This document shows, piece by piece, positions 21,968 to 32,528 of a stretch of DNA of 64,000 nt. Under the pieces are notes generated by a model. It saw only the letters and a program-made list of their open reading frames with translations, did no database searches and was not told where the DNA came from. This stretch comes from Lactarius indigo (lineage: Eukaryota; Basidiomycota; Agaricomycetes; Russulales; Russulaceae): positions 62,001 to 126,000 of the forward strand of contig JAFKAC010000128.1 of assembly GCA_025766275.1 (NCBI GenBank), written 5' to 3'. Both the position numbers and the translations under genes were made by a program. Position 1 is the stretch's first letter, and the number at the start of each line of letters is the position of its first letter.

Positions 21968-23693
21968 TAATATTGTTTCCATATATAAAATAGCCTGGGG
22001 CAACTCGTGCATGGAGCAGTACGGACCATCAATGTGCTAAGTGAAGGGCGTTCTTGGACCGCTTTCGCCATAGACCAGCACTGAAATCTTTTTATTACCC
22101 AGAACTCCCATGTCGCTGTGATCCAAGTGGAGGTGGGCTGACAATCCTCGACGGCGTCGCTCCCGTATGTGGCAGTGGTATCACAGACTAATTTTTCAAA
22201 TCAGCAATTCCAGACTGGACCATGTACAACCAACGTGATAATACAGTGACTGAAAATGCGTAAATCTATCAACCCAGATACCCCCCTCAGATGATGCCCC
22301 GCGGGGTCTGTGAGCCACCTGGAAAACTGGGAAACGTGAAATTTACCACATTTGAAGTTCAGCACTCACTGCGCCTAACCTGGCAGCGGCGTCACCTGTT
22401 TTGTATGCATGCGCTCCTTCATCCGTCTCCTGTGTAGGCAGTGAAGTGAGTAAATCAAATGTTATATTGCGTCCTTACTGTACATCAAACGGTTTGAGTT
22501 TGATCGACCACCTGGGCAACTGGGATCACCACCCCTTACCACCTCAACTCCTCTCCCCTTTACACCAGGGTGACTGGTTACTGCGCTCCGTGCACCGCCA
22601 TGACGTAGTAGTTTTCTGCGTATCGTAAGTCGTGCTCCGCTGTAGCCACCTGATCTGTTGGAAAGGTGCACCGATCGGCTGCAGTGTGCGTGGCTACTGC
22701 ATAAGATGGCGGGTGTGTCTTGGCGTTTGAGTCGTACTCCTAGCCTGTCTGTTCGGCTCGCGTTATCTCGGCGTGGATGGCGAGGTTTAGAGTACCTGAC
22801 TTGGTCACGCAGAGTCGTCGGCTGTAACTCGTGTAGGCGAAGTTATTGCCAGTCATGCAGAATCTGAATGCTCTGTGGAGATGGAGTGATGGAAGGGAAG
22901 TGGGTGAAAGAGAAGTGACCGCGCCATGGGCTGCACTGGTCAAAAGAAGTCCAGGAGCTGATGGAACTCCCGCCCAGTCGCAGCCCGTTTAATTAGAATG
23001 GGTATTTTAATTTGAAGTAAAGATGGACGTACCATGCGAAAATGGTGGCTATGGGATACATTGGAACACATACCACCACTGCACTTCCTTTCTTTTTTTT
23101 GGATACACCGTACCTCATTCCCAAAGATTGGAGACCTTTCTGCAACGACAGGGGTGTGCGCACATTCATCTTTACTCCCCCCCCTTCGCTTCACAGCCAG
23201 CCTCTGTCGCCCCACTTTGGCTATCACTCATGTTGTCAATTTTGTGCCTCACTATCTCCACCTACTTGCCGCTGCTTGTTACGAGCTTCCCCCTTGGTAC
23301 TCGTTGGTGTTTTTTTTTCTTTGATCCAACTGGTCTTTGTTGTATAACTCACCTGGTTTCTCGCGATAGACAAGCCTCCGCCTCTAACTATTCCTGAACC
23401 GTCTGCCATTCCTTCCCTCTTTGGCCCCTGTAGTTGACCATCCCTGTCCAAATTCCTGGCTTAGCTGTACCTTGAGCATGGGGTATGGATGGTAGGGCGT
23501 GGAGGGAGCTTGCGGCATCAGCAATTTGACAAAAAAATTTCCGTTGTTTTGTTCGTTTTTGTCGTTTTCAGACGTTTTCCCAGTTTCTGGAAACTTGAAA
23601 CCCAGACACCCAGAAACCTACTCACTCGGCCTAAATATTCATATGGGGAGTCCTGAACATCGCTAACTACCTTAGAAACTTGAATAGAAACTA
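21968..23693. other. Intergenic stretch without recognisable genes
   Basis: Short ORFs occur on both strands but none has a family signature or convincing splice pattern. Pyrimidine-rich blocks lie at 23080-23340. A short inverted motif (gtttctgg / ccagaaac) near 23581-23617 lies just beyond the 3' end of the Plavaka gene and could belong to that element's end; I could not define a terminal repeat. Confidence 0.4.
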
Positions 23694-26129
23694 CTAATCC
23701 TTACCAATAAACTCATGTGCGTGGTGATCGACATAATGGTTAACAAAAAATGAGTGGTAAGTGTCCAAAGCGTGGTAGTAATGAAAGTTCTCCGGTACCT
23801 GTGAGTTGCCATAAACAGGCAGGAGGTGTGCTGCTCAAGCAATAGAATCAACATGAATGACTTCAAGAGTGGGCTGGCCACGGCGATCGAGCTCTTGCTT
23901 CACGACCCACATCCCTGTGTCAGGGTCACATTCATCAGTATGGACGAACCAATTGATTAACTAACGCGCATGAGAAATTCTTTTGCCTGTACTCGAATAA
24001 GAAGAAGAGCAAAACCCGCCCAATTTCCATGGCCTCCATACCGGCCTGAGAATCATCGATGACAACAAAAACGGTGTCGCGACGAGGGTGGCCAAAGAAG
24101 TAGGGAGTCAATCGGATTCGCTCACGCCGCAGGCCACCTGATCCAGAAAGGTCACTAGGTGCATAGAACGCGGCGATGGCCGAGTGATGGACCTTGATCG
24201 CACCCTCAAAGGCAGGGCATTCCTCAATTCTTGACGGAGCAATCTGTTCGTCTGGGTGGGAGAACTTGTAGAGGAACTGGGTGAAGACCAGTGGAAAATT
24301 GGGCTGCTGGATGTACGTCGCAAGAGCATAGAGCTGAGATGGGTAACCACACTCTGAGAGTTTAATGTGTGAATGATGGGGCCGCTCTAAGACGATGTAT
24401 ACGCACGAATTCTGGATGCGAGCTGAACATCAAAGTCGGACGCATTCTGGGATTTACCCGGAACGACTCCCTCATCTTCGTCTTCAAGTTCCTCCGAATC
24501 TATTGGCACATTAGTTGCATTGTTTGTACCGAGCTCAGATGGGAATGCAAGTCCCCGCAGCACCCCACTGTCCTCAAGGCGCTGACGTAGTATTGCCATC
24601 TTGTCCATGCATGAGTTGGTCTTGAGCATCTGAGCAAGAGCGTGATATCGATTGGATCGTTGCCAAGGTTCTTTGACTACTCGAATGTGCTTTGATTCCG
24701 TAATCGATGAACAGAGTCCTTTAGGGGAGCCAAAGAGGTGTATGGCACGGTGAAAATGCTTCAAAGCATGCTGGCATGGAAGAGAAAGGCTTGTACGAAC
24801 CCCAACCTCAATGAAGACGGTGCGCAGTTGATGAAGCGTCTCAACAGAGTCTTGAAGGTGTTCAAGGAATGTTGAGTTAATGGCATTTCGGCAGGCTATG
24901 TAACATGCATCCATGAACGCTGCAATGCAGCGGACCATCGCAGATGGGACGTAGCCAGCAATTGCGGCAAGAAAAACCTTAAACAGTATGGTTAGTATGA
25001 CTGATCTGAGTCCAATATAATATCACAGCGTGCACGTACCTTCATCAACGCTTTTGAGTTATCGCCCGTCCACTGCTGGTAATCACGCCCGTCTTTGAAC
25101 CGGCGAAGACCAGGGAACGGGGGGACAGCCGAGATCCTATTGTCAGATGATTTATGAGCTGTGAAGTAAGGAAGAAAAGACGTACCGGTGATCAACGTCT
25201 TCGATGATTTCCAACGCTACCTTCTCTCTATGTGCCAGGTGCAGATACTCTACCACCCATTCGACGACGTGGTCCTTGAATACCCCTTTGATCAGCTGGT
25301 GGAGGAGATCCGGTGCGAGCAGTTCATGGATGTTGGCGCGTGGAAGTGAATACGTGAATGGCTGCCAGGTGCGTTATCAGACCGCAGTGTCGGAGCGAAG
25401 ACATAATACGCACCACAATGTTGTGCCGAAGACCAAAATCGTCCCAGAGGACAGTCAGGTCAAACATCTTGATAAGGAGGTCAGTTTTTGTGTGTGGGCG
25501 TTGATGACTCCCTGAGCCGTCAAGGTCAGCTGGCAATGCATCACATCTTACATAAGAAAGGGTCAGTGACGCTTGTAAAGAGATCCCCGCACTTACTTTG
25601 GACACTATTTAGATACAGTACCGGCAAGCCAGACTTGTTCAGGATAGTCTGCGATGTATGGCCCAAGACCAAAAATCACGTGGCAAAAGTGCCCATCAGG
25701 GCATTTCATGACTTTTGGCTCCGTCATATAGGGCTTGAGCGGTGCGAAGACCAATTCGAGACAGCTGTGGTAAAGTTGCCAACAAAACATCTGAAACGAT
25801 GTTTTTGTTCGCTGGCGTTTGCTTGCTTGAAAGAGTCCACCCCTCAACAACAAAGACAGGGGCACGGATAAATGAAACGTACTCATTGGGATTGGAAGGA
25901 AGGCGAAAGGCGCTACACCACTTCCATGCCCACGCCGGGCGGTATTGGTGATGTTGCCAAGCGACGTATACACAGGGTGATACTCTTGATGCCCAGTTGC
26001 AACTGATACCGTGGTCTTGTCCAGCCAATGATCCGGCATGACTTCCATAACTGATGGGCCAACTGACGGTGAGAGTCTTTCATATGTCATGGGCCAGCCA
26101 ACGTCGGCCGACAGCAAAGAATCTCCCAA
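23694..26129 (-). pseudogene. Plavaka-type (CACTA superfamily) DNA transposase
   Basis: Minus-strand blocks in order match the Plavaka group as I know it: DKTTVSVATGHQEYHPVY (about 26020), FQMFCWQLYHSCLELVF, GHFCHVIFGLGPYIADYPEQ (about 25650), CDALPADLDG, HELLAPDLLHQLIKGVFKDH (25330-25260), HFHRAIHLFGSPKGLCSSI (about 24730), and an intact last exon from about 24361 with FYAPSDLSGSGGLRRERIR, GMWVVKQE and HLLPVYGN, ending TAG at 23696-23694. Introns are visible near 25186-25135, 25043-24977 and 24398-24343. A TAG at about 25608 stands where the family has Trp before Cys-Pro-Lys, and the next acceptor is one base out of phase. The N-terminal quarter is absent; the hairpin minisatellite starts 150 bp upstream. 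The enzyme would cut and paste its own element. Confidence 0.8.
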
Positions 26130-26278
26130 GACTCATGGGTCAACCAACGTCGGCTCGGATGGACAAAATGTATAAATACCTCCGAGTGAGATGACCGAAC
26201 GCAAACCAAGGGTGTATTGTCAGGAGAATCACATTAGACACTTTCAAAGATATGGGATATATGGCATCAAGGACCATC

Positions 26279-26897
26279 ATTCTTGGACAGATGATCGTGA
26301 TTATTGTCCGAGAGTATATCTCGGACGGACAGCTAAGAAGTACGTCCGAGAACATATCTCGGACGGATGGCTAATATCACTGTCCGAGAACATATCTTGG
26401 ATGGATGGCTAAGATCTACATCCGAGAACGTATCTCAGACGGATGCTTAAGATCTACGTCCGAGAACGTATCTCAGATGGACGGTTAAGATCTACGTCCG
26501 AGATAGTATCTCAGACGGATGGCTAAGATCTACGTCCAAGATAGTATCTCGGACGGACGGTTAAGATCTACGTCCGAGAATGTATCTCGGACGGATGGTT
26601 AAGATCTACGTCCGAGAACATATCTCGGATGGTTGGTGAAGAACTATGTCCAACAATATATCTCAGACAGATGATTGAGAACTTCATCCGAGGTATACTC
26701 TTGGACAGATAATCAAGGATATTGTCCAAGATATATTCTTGGACAGATGATCAAGAGCATTGTCTGAGATGTATTCTTGGACAGATGATCATGAACATTG
26801 TCCAAGAATATATCTCGGACAGATGCTTAGGCACATTGTCCGAGAATGTATCTCGGACAGATGATCAAGAACATTGTCCGAGAATATATCTCGGACA
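26279..26897. repeat. 38-bp hairpin minisatellite, about 16 units
   Basis: Units of 38 bp repeat through the interval, for example two clean copies starting at 26344 and 26382. Each holds GTCCGAGA, a 5-nt spacer and TCTCGGAC, a perfect 8-bp hairpin, followed by a spacer such as GGATGGCTAAGATCTAC. Units at the left share AAGATCTAC spacers, and those at the right share GATGATCAAGAACATT spacers, so the array has two subfamilies. It lies between the truncated 5' end of the Plavaka pseudogene and the copia LTR, and could be a subterminal repeat block of the former. Confidence 0.9.
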
Positions 26898-26964
26898 CAT
26901 TATTGTGTATACAGATCAATAATAGGTCTTGATCATGCCCACCGACAATATATCTCAGGCAGAT

Positions 26965-27305
26965 TGTTGGAGTTGCAGCCACACACGACGTGTAAGCGTC
27001 GGAGACGTTTGGGCTGGCTGGACCGGCAACACAATATTCTCTAAGTCGAGCTCAGTTGCTCGACCGCGGTCTCGATTTTCTACTGCCTGAAATTTATTTT
27101 CACTCTACATAAATACTTCGTAGTCCTGGAGTACATACCTCAGCCGTTTCTCCCAAAACGCTGAGGTTAGTAGTTCACTTTACTTCTCGTATTTTTACTT
27201 TACTTACTGTGTATTAGTCGCGCTTCCCGCGCTCCTACAGGTACATACACAATCCTATTAGCCGTTTCTCCCAAAACGCTGAGCCGCGCTTCCCGCGCTC
27301 CTACA
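26965..27305 (+). repeat. 5' LTR of the copia element
   Basis: It starts TGTTGGAGTTGCAGCC and ends CGCTCCTACA. TATA-like CATAAATA is near 27109. The block gccgtttctcccaaaacgct plus gcgcttcccgcgctcctaca occurs twice (27142-27240 interrupted, and 27261-27305), so an alternative end after the first copy at about 27240 is possible. Confidence 0.6.
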
Positions 27306-27320
27306 GATTATGAGACCTGT
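27306..27320 (+). promoter_or_regulatory. Copia primer-binding site, half-tRNA type
   Basis: Directly after the LTR, GATTATGAGACC contains TTATGAG, the complement of CTCATAA, the CAU-anticodon loop of initiator methionine tRNA. Copia and Ty5 elements are known to prime from an internal cut of that tRNA. The match is by eye and short. Confidence 0.45.
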
Positions 27321-27369
27321 GTGCTTCTAAAAGCCCAGAACATACAATTGCCCAAACACCATCTGAAAA

Positions 27370-29354
27370 ATGCCTACAACGCCCGCTAATCCAGCCCCGC
27401 CGCAAGGTGGTAATCCCCCCTCTGCTGGGGGTGCGAATCCTAGCGGATCTTCTGGGAACGCTCCCACTCCAAAGGGACACCCCCGGATGTACGACGTTTC
27501 CTTCCTTGATGATGACGGTAGCAATTTCGCATTCTGGCGCTTCCGCGTGCAAACGATCTTGAAGCTTCGTGGACTGTGGGGAGTCGTTGATGGTTCTGAA
27601 AAGAAACCTGACCCCGCTGTTGATGCCACGGCCCATGCCGACTGGATCTCCAAGGACCAAGAAGCCCACGCGCAGATCACCCTTACACTCAAAGACGAGC
27701 CCTTAAACACAGTTCTATTTGCAAACACAGCTAAAGACTGTTGGGACAACCTGTCAGCACGCTATGAAGGGAAAGGAGAGCAAAAAATCGTCTACCTTAT
27801 CGACGAGGTGTTCCGCAACACCCTCTCCGAAACTGAGCCTATGGAGCCCCAGATCAACTCCATGATCTGTGCAGCCAACACCATCTCAAACCTTGGTCTC
27901 ATGCTCCAGGAAAAGCTCCTCGCGTTTGCCATCATATCCTCACTCCCATCCTCCCTTTCCACCCTAAAAACTATCCTCTCCACTACCAAGTCCTCCGACC
28001 TCACGACTGAGTATGTCAAGTCCCAAGTCATCCTTGACGAACAGCGCCGTGTGCGTGAGTCAGGTGGTGGTGCCACTGCGTATTTCGCGAAGGCTGCAAA
28101 AGGGGGAAAGAGAAAGGAGGGAAATAAGCCGGATAAGCAGAAGAAGAAATGCACTCACTGCAAATTCCGCGGACATGATGTGAGCGAATGCCGGAAGCTC
28201 AAGAAGGAGCAGGAGGAAGGGAAAGCGAAGGGAAATGGAGACTCCTCCACCAAGCCGAAAGCCACAGACGCATCGGCCAAAATCGCTGTCGCCGAAGAGC
28301 CTATGTCGGACTCTGACACTGTCCGCCTGTTCAAGGTATCCCAAGGCCCACCCGCTCATGGGGATTTGCAACGTCAGTGGATAGTTGACTCCGGTGCATC
28401 ACGCACCATGTGCTCCAACCGCGAGTGGTTCACCCACTTCACGACCCTCACATCCCCCATCAACATCATCCTGGGTGATAACAGCACCATCCAAGGTACT
28501 GGCCTTGGCCGCATCCCCGTCCAAATGAAAGCCAACGGGCAGTGGAATCGCGCTGTGCTGCAAGACGTCCTCTATGTACCCGAACTCCACGGAAACCTCC
28601 TATCAGTTCCGCAACTTGCTCGGCGTGGCGCAGACGTTCGCTTCGCAGAAGGGGGTTGTCAAATTTACGACCAACATGGCATACTCACCTGTGAGGGCAC
28701 CCTCCGCAGGAACCTGTACATCATGTCAATCCGCATCATATCCCCCGAAAGCGCCCACGTTGCAGTGGCCCAAGTCGACACATTCCCCATTGACGGTGAG
28801 GAACTTGCCCCATGTGCAGAAGCCGCCCTAGTTGCGCGCAGTGCAACATCAAAAGCTGATGTGCACACCTGGCACCGCCGGTTTGGCCACCTCAATGTCG
28901 ACGCTGTCCTAAACATGGTGCGCAAGGGAATGGTCAGAGGGATGGAAATTGCTGGAAGTACATCACTCACCTCACATCACTGCGACGCCTGCCTCATGGG
29001 CAAGCAGACGCGTGCCGAAATCCAGCAGACAACGGAGACACGTGCCAGCGAAGTCCTCGGCCGAGTCTTCTCCGACATCTGTGGCAAGCTGCCCACGCGT
29101 TCCCACCGGGGCTTCGAGTATTTTGTCACCTGGATCGACGACACATCACACAAGGTCTTCGTGACCGGTCTCCGCGAAAAGTCTGAAGTTGTCACCCACC
29201 TGAAGGCTTTCGTTGCGTGTGCTGAACTTGAAACGGGCAAGTGCCTCAAGATCCTGCGTACTGATGGAGGGGGCAAGTATGTCGCAAACTCAGTGCAAGT
29301 GTACCTGAAAGACAAAGGGATTCAGCACGAAATGACAACACCAGATACACTGCA
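27370..29354 (+). pseudogene. gag-pol: Copia Gag-Pol, N-terminal 660 residues
   Basis: The frame starts at ATG 27370 and is intact to the insertion. Domains in order: Pro/Gly-rich N terminus; Gag (FAFWRFRVQTILKLRGLWG, residues 55-75); zinc knuckle CTHCKFRGHDVSEC (about 261); aspartic protease WIVDSGASRTMCS (about 337); the pre-integrase HHCC segment WHRRFGHLNVDAV ... HHCDACLMGKQ (about 500-545); and the integrase core with the first Asp in FSDICGK and the second in LRTDGGGKYV (about 637). The frame then runs into the GA LTR, adding a few foreign residues before a stop at 29380-29382. The third catalytic residue (Glu) and RT are missing, so this copy cannot move by itself. Confidence 0.9.
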
Positions 29355-29940
29355 TGTTACGATGTTTCCATTCCTGCCGTAATCTTTCTTTCGGACTCGT
29401 CCTTTCCTCTCTCTGTTTGACCCTTACCCTCACATTACGAGCCCTGTATGACTACGCGAACACTACGTTTACCCAGTTCCTATCACGCACTTTGCTTATT
29501 GTTGTTATCTTTCGATAAAGCTTGACATGTGCTAGTTTCCGTTCATTTCTCAGTCACGAGCGGACCCGCGTGATTCCCCTTTGTTCTTGATACAGACATC
29601 CTTTGTTCTCGTTATGTTTCATCTTTTGTTCTCTGACAAGGAACAGCATTGCGCCCTTGTCTGTACGGTACAACACCATGCGTATTTAAACCCAGTACTA
29701 CCTAGCTTGTACGGTAGACTAGACTTCTTGTGTAATACTACACTCGAACGCAGAGTCCCTTGTCTCCCGATCCCTGTCTTCGCTAGACCTTCGAGTCTTA
29801 GCCTCCCTCTACAGTCCAAGTGACATACGTCCTTGTGACTCTTGTGCACCATCTCTACTGAAGTCGAGCCTTTGAGCTTGGACTACCGAACGGACTGACT
29901 TAGTACAGGTTGTACTTAACGCCCCTGTAGTGGCGTTACA
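29355..29940 (+). repeat. GA 5' LTR, 586 bp
   Basis: Ends are TGTTACGATG and GGCGTTACA. TATTTAA at 29683 is the likely TATA box. AGACTAGACTT at 29716-29726 is complementary to AAGTCTAGTCT at 29943-29953, two bases after the LTR. Confidence 0.85.
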
Positions 29941-29957
29941 TTAAGTCTAGTCTCCAC
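29941..29957 (+). promoter_or_regulatory. GA primer-binding site, self-complementary to R
   Basis: TTAAGTCTAGTCTCC follows the LTR. There is no TGG. Eleven bases (29943-29953) pair perfectly with the inferred transcript start at 29716-29726, as in the self-primed Tf1 element of fission yeast. Confidence 0.7.
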
Positions 29958-29958
29958 A

Positions 29959-32111
29959 GTGGCTCTCACCAGCCGAAGCCGAACACAGTTCGTCAAAGAG
30001 TACCTGGAGCGGCATCCCCAAGACGACCTAAGACCTTCCATCAAAGGTACTGCTCTTTGGAGGAACACCCCACACGACGAAGGGTACTACGTCTACGACC
30101 CCGACAAACTCACATACGAACCAATCAAATACATCGAAGACCAACATATCTGGGCCTACGTTGCCTACTCCGACTCAAAGCACTCCTGGTATTCCTACAA
30201 ACCTGTCCCCGCACACCTAGGCCTAGGACCAGGAAAAGGACAAATCAGCGCTATCGAAGCTGATTCTGATATCGAAGAACCATCCTCTGAACCTGACTTA
30301 GATAACCCAACACTTATGCCCACCATCCAACGACCTGTGGACTTCGCATTGTATGCCAACATGTCCGCCACCCAACTCTCCACCACCCTCACCACCTCAC
30401 AACCAGCCGCAGGCTCCTCGGCAGCGAATCCTACAAGTAGTGGAGGACATCCTGTGGGAGGAAGTATGTCGACAAGCGGAGGAGGCACTGCGGGAGGCTC
30501 AGGAAGCCATCATGGAGGCGGTGCGCCTGGAGGTGGAGGCGGTGCGCCTGGAGGTGGAGGCGGTGCGCCTGGAGGCGGAGGCAGCGTGCCTGGGGGTGGA
30601 GGCGGCGGAGCAGCAGCAGGCCCCGCTGTCGGAGGACCTCCCCCACCAAACGGACAACTCGGAGGAAATCCCCCGCCAGAATTCACCGGAGATCGAGAAG
30701 CCAGTAGAGCTTTCCTCAACGCCTTCGTGCTCTACCGCGGAATGAATCTGAACATCCAACAGCTGACCCTCCCCTACTCTCGCGCCATGACCCTTCTCTC
30801 ATACATCCGAGGACCGTTGGTAGACGACTGGGTCGAAGAACAAATACAGTGGTTAGCCGATCAACTAGTAGGAGGGGTAGCCATGAACGCCGAAAACCTG
30901 TGGAACACCATCGAAACAAGGTTTATCCAAGCCTACACAGATACCACGCAACAACAGAAGGCTCGCCACGCCATTCAAAATTTACGAATGGACAAGGAAG
31001 ACATCGACACGTACATAGCCAAATTCTCCAATTTGGCAAACAAAGCAGGGTACAATAAAGACGAGGCAACGACCTTGGAAATCTTCCAAAAAGGACTCCC
31101 GAATGCGTTGGTCATAAACGCAATCAAATTTCATCACCCCGTGGATTGGGATGATTGGAAAACAGCGGTCACACTCCAACAAGCGGAATATCTTCTGCTC
31201 AAAGATAGACTTTGTTATGATCCGACGCTTCGGACCTAAGTCACAGTATGTCTCCACCCTGCCTTCCCCCTTCTGTACTATACCTTGTCACCAATGGAGC
31301 TACTGTTACTAGTGGCGCTGTTTCTTTGATCCGAACTTCTGTTTACTCCGTTTAGTCTCTTTGATATTGTGTGGACTTGTGTTCATGTTGTTTGGAACCC
31401 TGTCCTATATAAACCTGTACCATAGACCGTAGGAAGCCAGACTTGGCTTCGTTTGCAATCTAGCAACCTTGCCTCCATACTTTGGTGTGACCTCGCCTTA
31501 TCCCTCTCTTCTTGTGCATCCCCTCCCTCAGTCCCTAACTAGGACACTTCGAAGTCTTTGCAGTTGAACTATATCAACGTGTTACACCTGTTATACTCTG
31601 TGCACTAGCAAGATCAAGTGTAGAGAAGTGTTAGACACTTCGGACGAGGAGTCCTACATTACAGAGTAGTGCTGCACCTTGTGCCACACTTTTATCACTT
31701 GTATTTCATAGCAATAAGACAACAGAGGTCTTCGCTTGATACTTGTGTGATTCAGAACTTTTAGAACCCGCGCCCCTGCTAGGGCGTAACAGACTTACCA
31801 AAGGGAGGACAGACAAGAAGGGAGGGGCCTCTCGTGACCAATGGCTAAATGCCCTTAACAAAACCAAAGATCCGAATGCAATGGATATTGGCCGCACTCG
31901 CGTCAGAGCAGCAATGACGGACGATGAAAAGAAGCAACTCCAAAAAGAGGGAAGATGCTTCCGATGCCGAGGACAAGGACACATTTCCAGGTTCTGTCCC
32001 CAGAAACCGGCCGTCACAGCTAAGACAGCAAGTACCAGCGACCCCACCCCAACCACTGCCACCATCTCGATGACTGCGTCACGCCCCCTCTCAAACGAAG
32101 AACAAGCTGAC
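29959..32111 (+). pseudogene. gag: GA Gag, interrupted by a solo LTR
   Basis: The frame begins at GTG (GTGGCT), with no in-frame ATG for more than 110 codons. An N-terminal globular part (WRNTPHDEGYYVYDPDKLTY; IWAYVAYSDSKHSWYSY) precedes a Gly-rich run made by a 21-bp repeat (30520-30610), then the capsid-like region (FLNAFVLYRGMNLNIQQLTL; MDKEDIDTYIAKFSNLANKA, about residues 255-400). At 31212 the 579-bp GD LTR is inserted. After the second TSD copy (31792-31796) the frame resumes exactly at 31797 with a basic linker and zinc knuckle CFRCRGQGHISRFC (near 31960). It is cut at 32111. Removing the LTR gives about 520 uninterrupted codons. Confidence 0.85.
31213..31791 (+). mobile_element. Solo LTR GD, 579 bp, TSD GACTT
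   Basis: It runs from TGTTATGATCCG to GGGCGTAACA and is flanked by GACTT on both sides (31208-31212, 31792-31796). Deleting it plus one GACTT restores the GA gag frame. TATATAA lies at 31406. A hairpin (GAAGCCA / TGGCTTC) follows at 31432-31450. Confidence 0.9.
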
Positions 32112-32528
32112 TGTTACGCCCTAGCAGGGGCGTGGGTTCTAGAGGTTCTGAGTCACACAAGTATCAAGCGAAGACCTCTGTTGTCTTATTGCTATGAAAT
32201 ACAAGTGATAAAAGTGTGGCACAAGGTGCAGCACTACTCTGTAATGTAGGACTCCTCGTCCGAAGTGTCTAACACTTCTCTACACTTGATCTTGCTAGTG
32301 CACAGAGTATAACAGGTGTAACGCGTTGATATAGTTCAACTGCAAAGACTTCGAAGTGTCCTGGTTAGGGACTGAGGTAGGTGATGCACAAGAAGAGAGG
32401 GATAAGGCGAGGTCACACCAAAGTACGGAGGCAAGGTTGCTAGATTGCAAACGAAGCCAAGTCTGGCTTCCTATGGTCTATGGTACAGGTTTATATAGGA
32501 CAGGGTTCCAAACAACATGAACACAAGT
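32112..32528 (-). mobile_element. Inverted GD LTR, 3' part of LTR only
   Basis: It reads TGTTACGCCCTAGCAG on the plus strand, the complement of the GD LTR end, and follows that LTR backwards at about 95% identity by eye to 32527, where GB starts. It forms a head-to-head pair with 31213-31791 around 320 bp of GA gag. The missing 160 bp of the LTR should lie beyond the far end of GB. Confidence 0.85.

Larger units (their letters stand above)
26965..29354 (+). mobile_element. Ty1/copia retrotransposon, truncated inside integrase by GA
   Basis: 5' LTR (26965-27305), a primer site complementary to an anticodon-loop sequence, and a Gag-Pol ORF from 27370. Protease precedes integrase, and no RT has been met before the break, which is copia order. 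The element is cut at 29354/29355 where a GA LTR starts; the RT, RNase H and 3' LTR are not in the window. Confidence 0.85.
29355..32111 (+). mobile_element. Ty3/gypsy retrotransposon GA, broken by later insertions
   Basis: 5' LTR 29355-29940, self-complementary primer site 29941-29957, gag 29959-31212 continuing at 31797-32111 after the nested GD LTR. The element is cut again at 32111/32112 by an inverted GD LTR, and pol is not seen. A second GA-type LTR, in reverse orientation, is split around GC (49302-49308 and 57004-57655). Confidence 0.85.

Noticed and set aside
22401..23451. Several 70-125 codon ORFs
   Set aside because: Overlapping on both strands in pyrimidine-rich DNA with no conserved motif or consistent splicing.
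26279..26897. CRISPR array
   Set aside because: Units are contiguous 38-bp repeats with slowly drifting spacers, in a eukaryotic transposon context with no cas genes.
30431..30759. Minus-strand His/Arg or Pro-rich ORFs opposite GA gag
   Set aside because: They mirror the 21-bp Gly-rich repeat on the coding strand.
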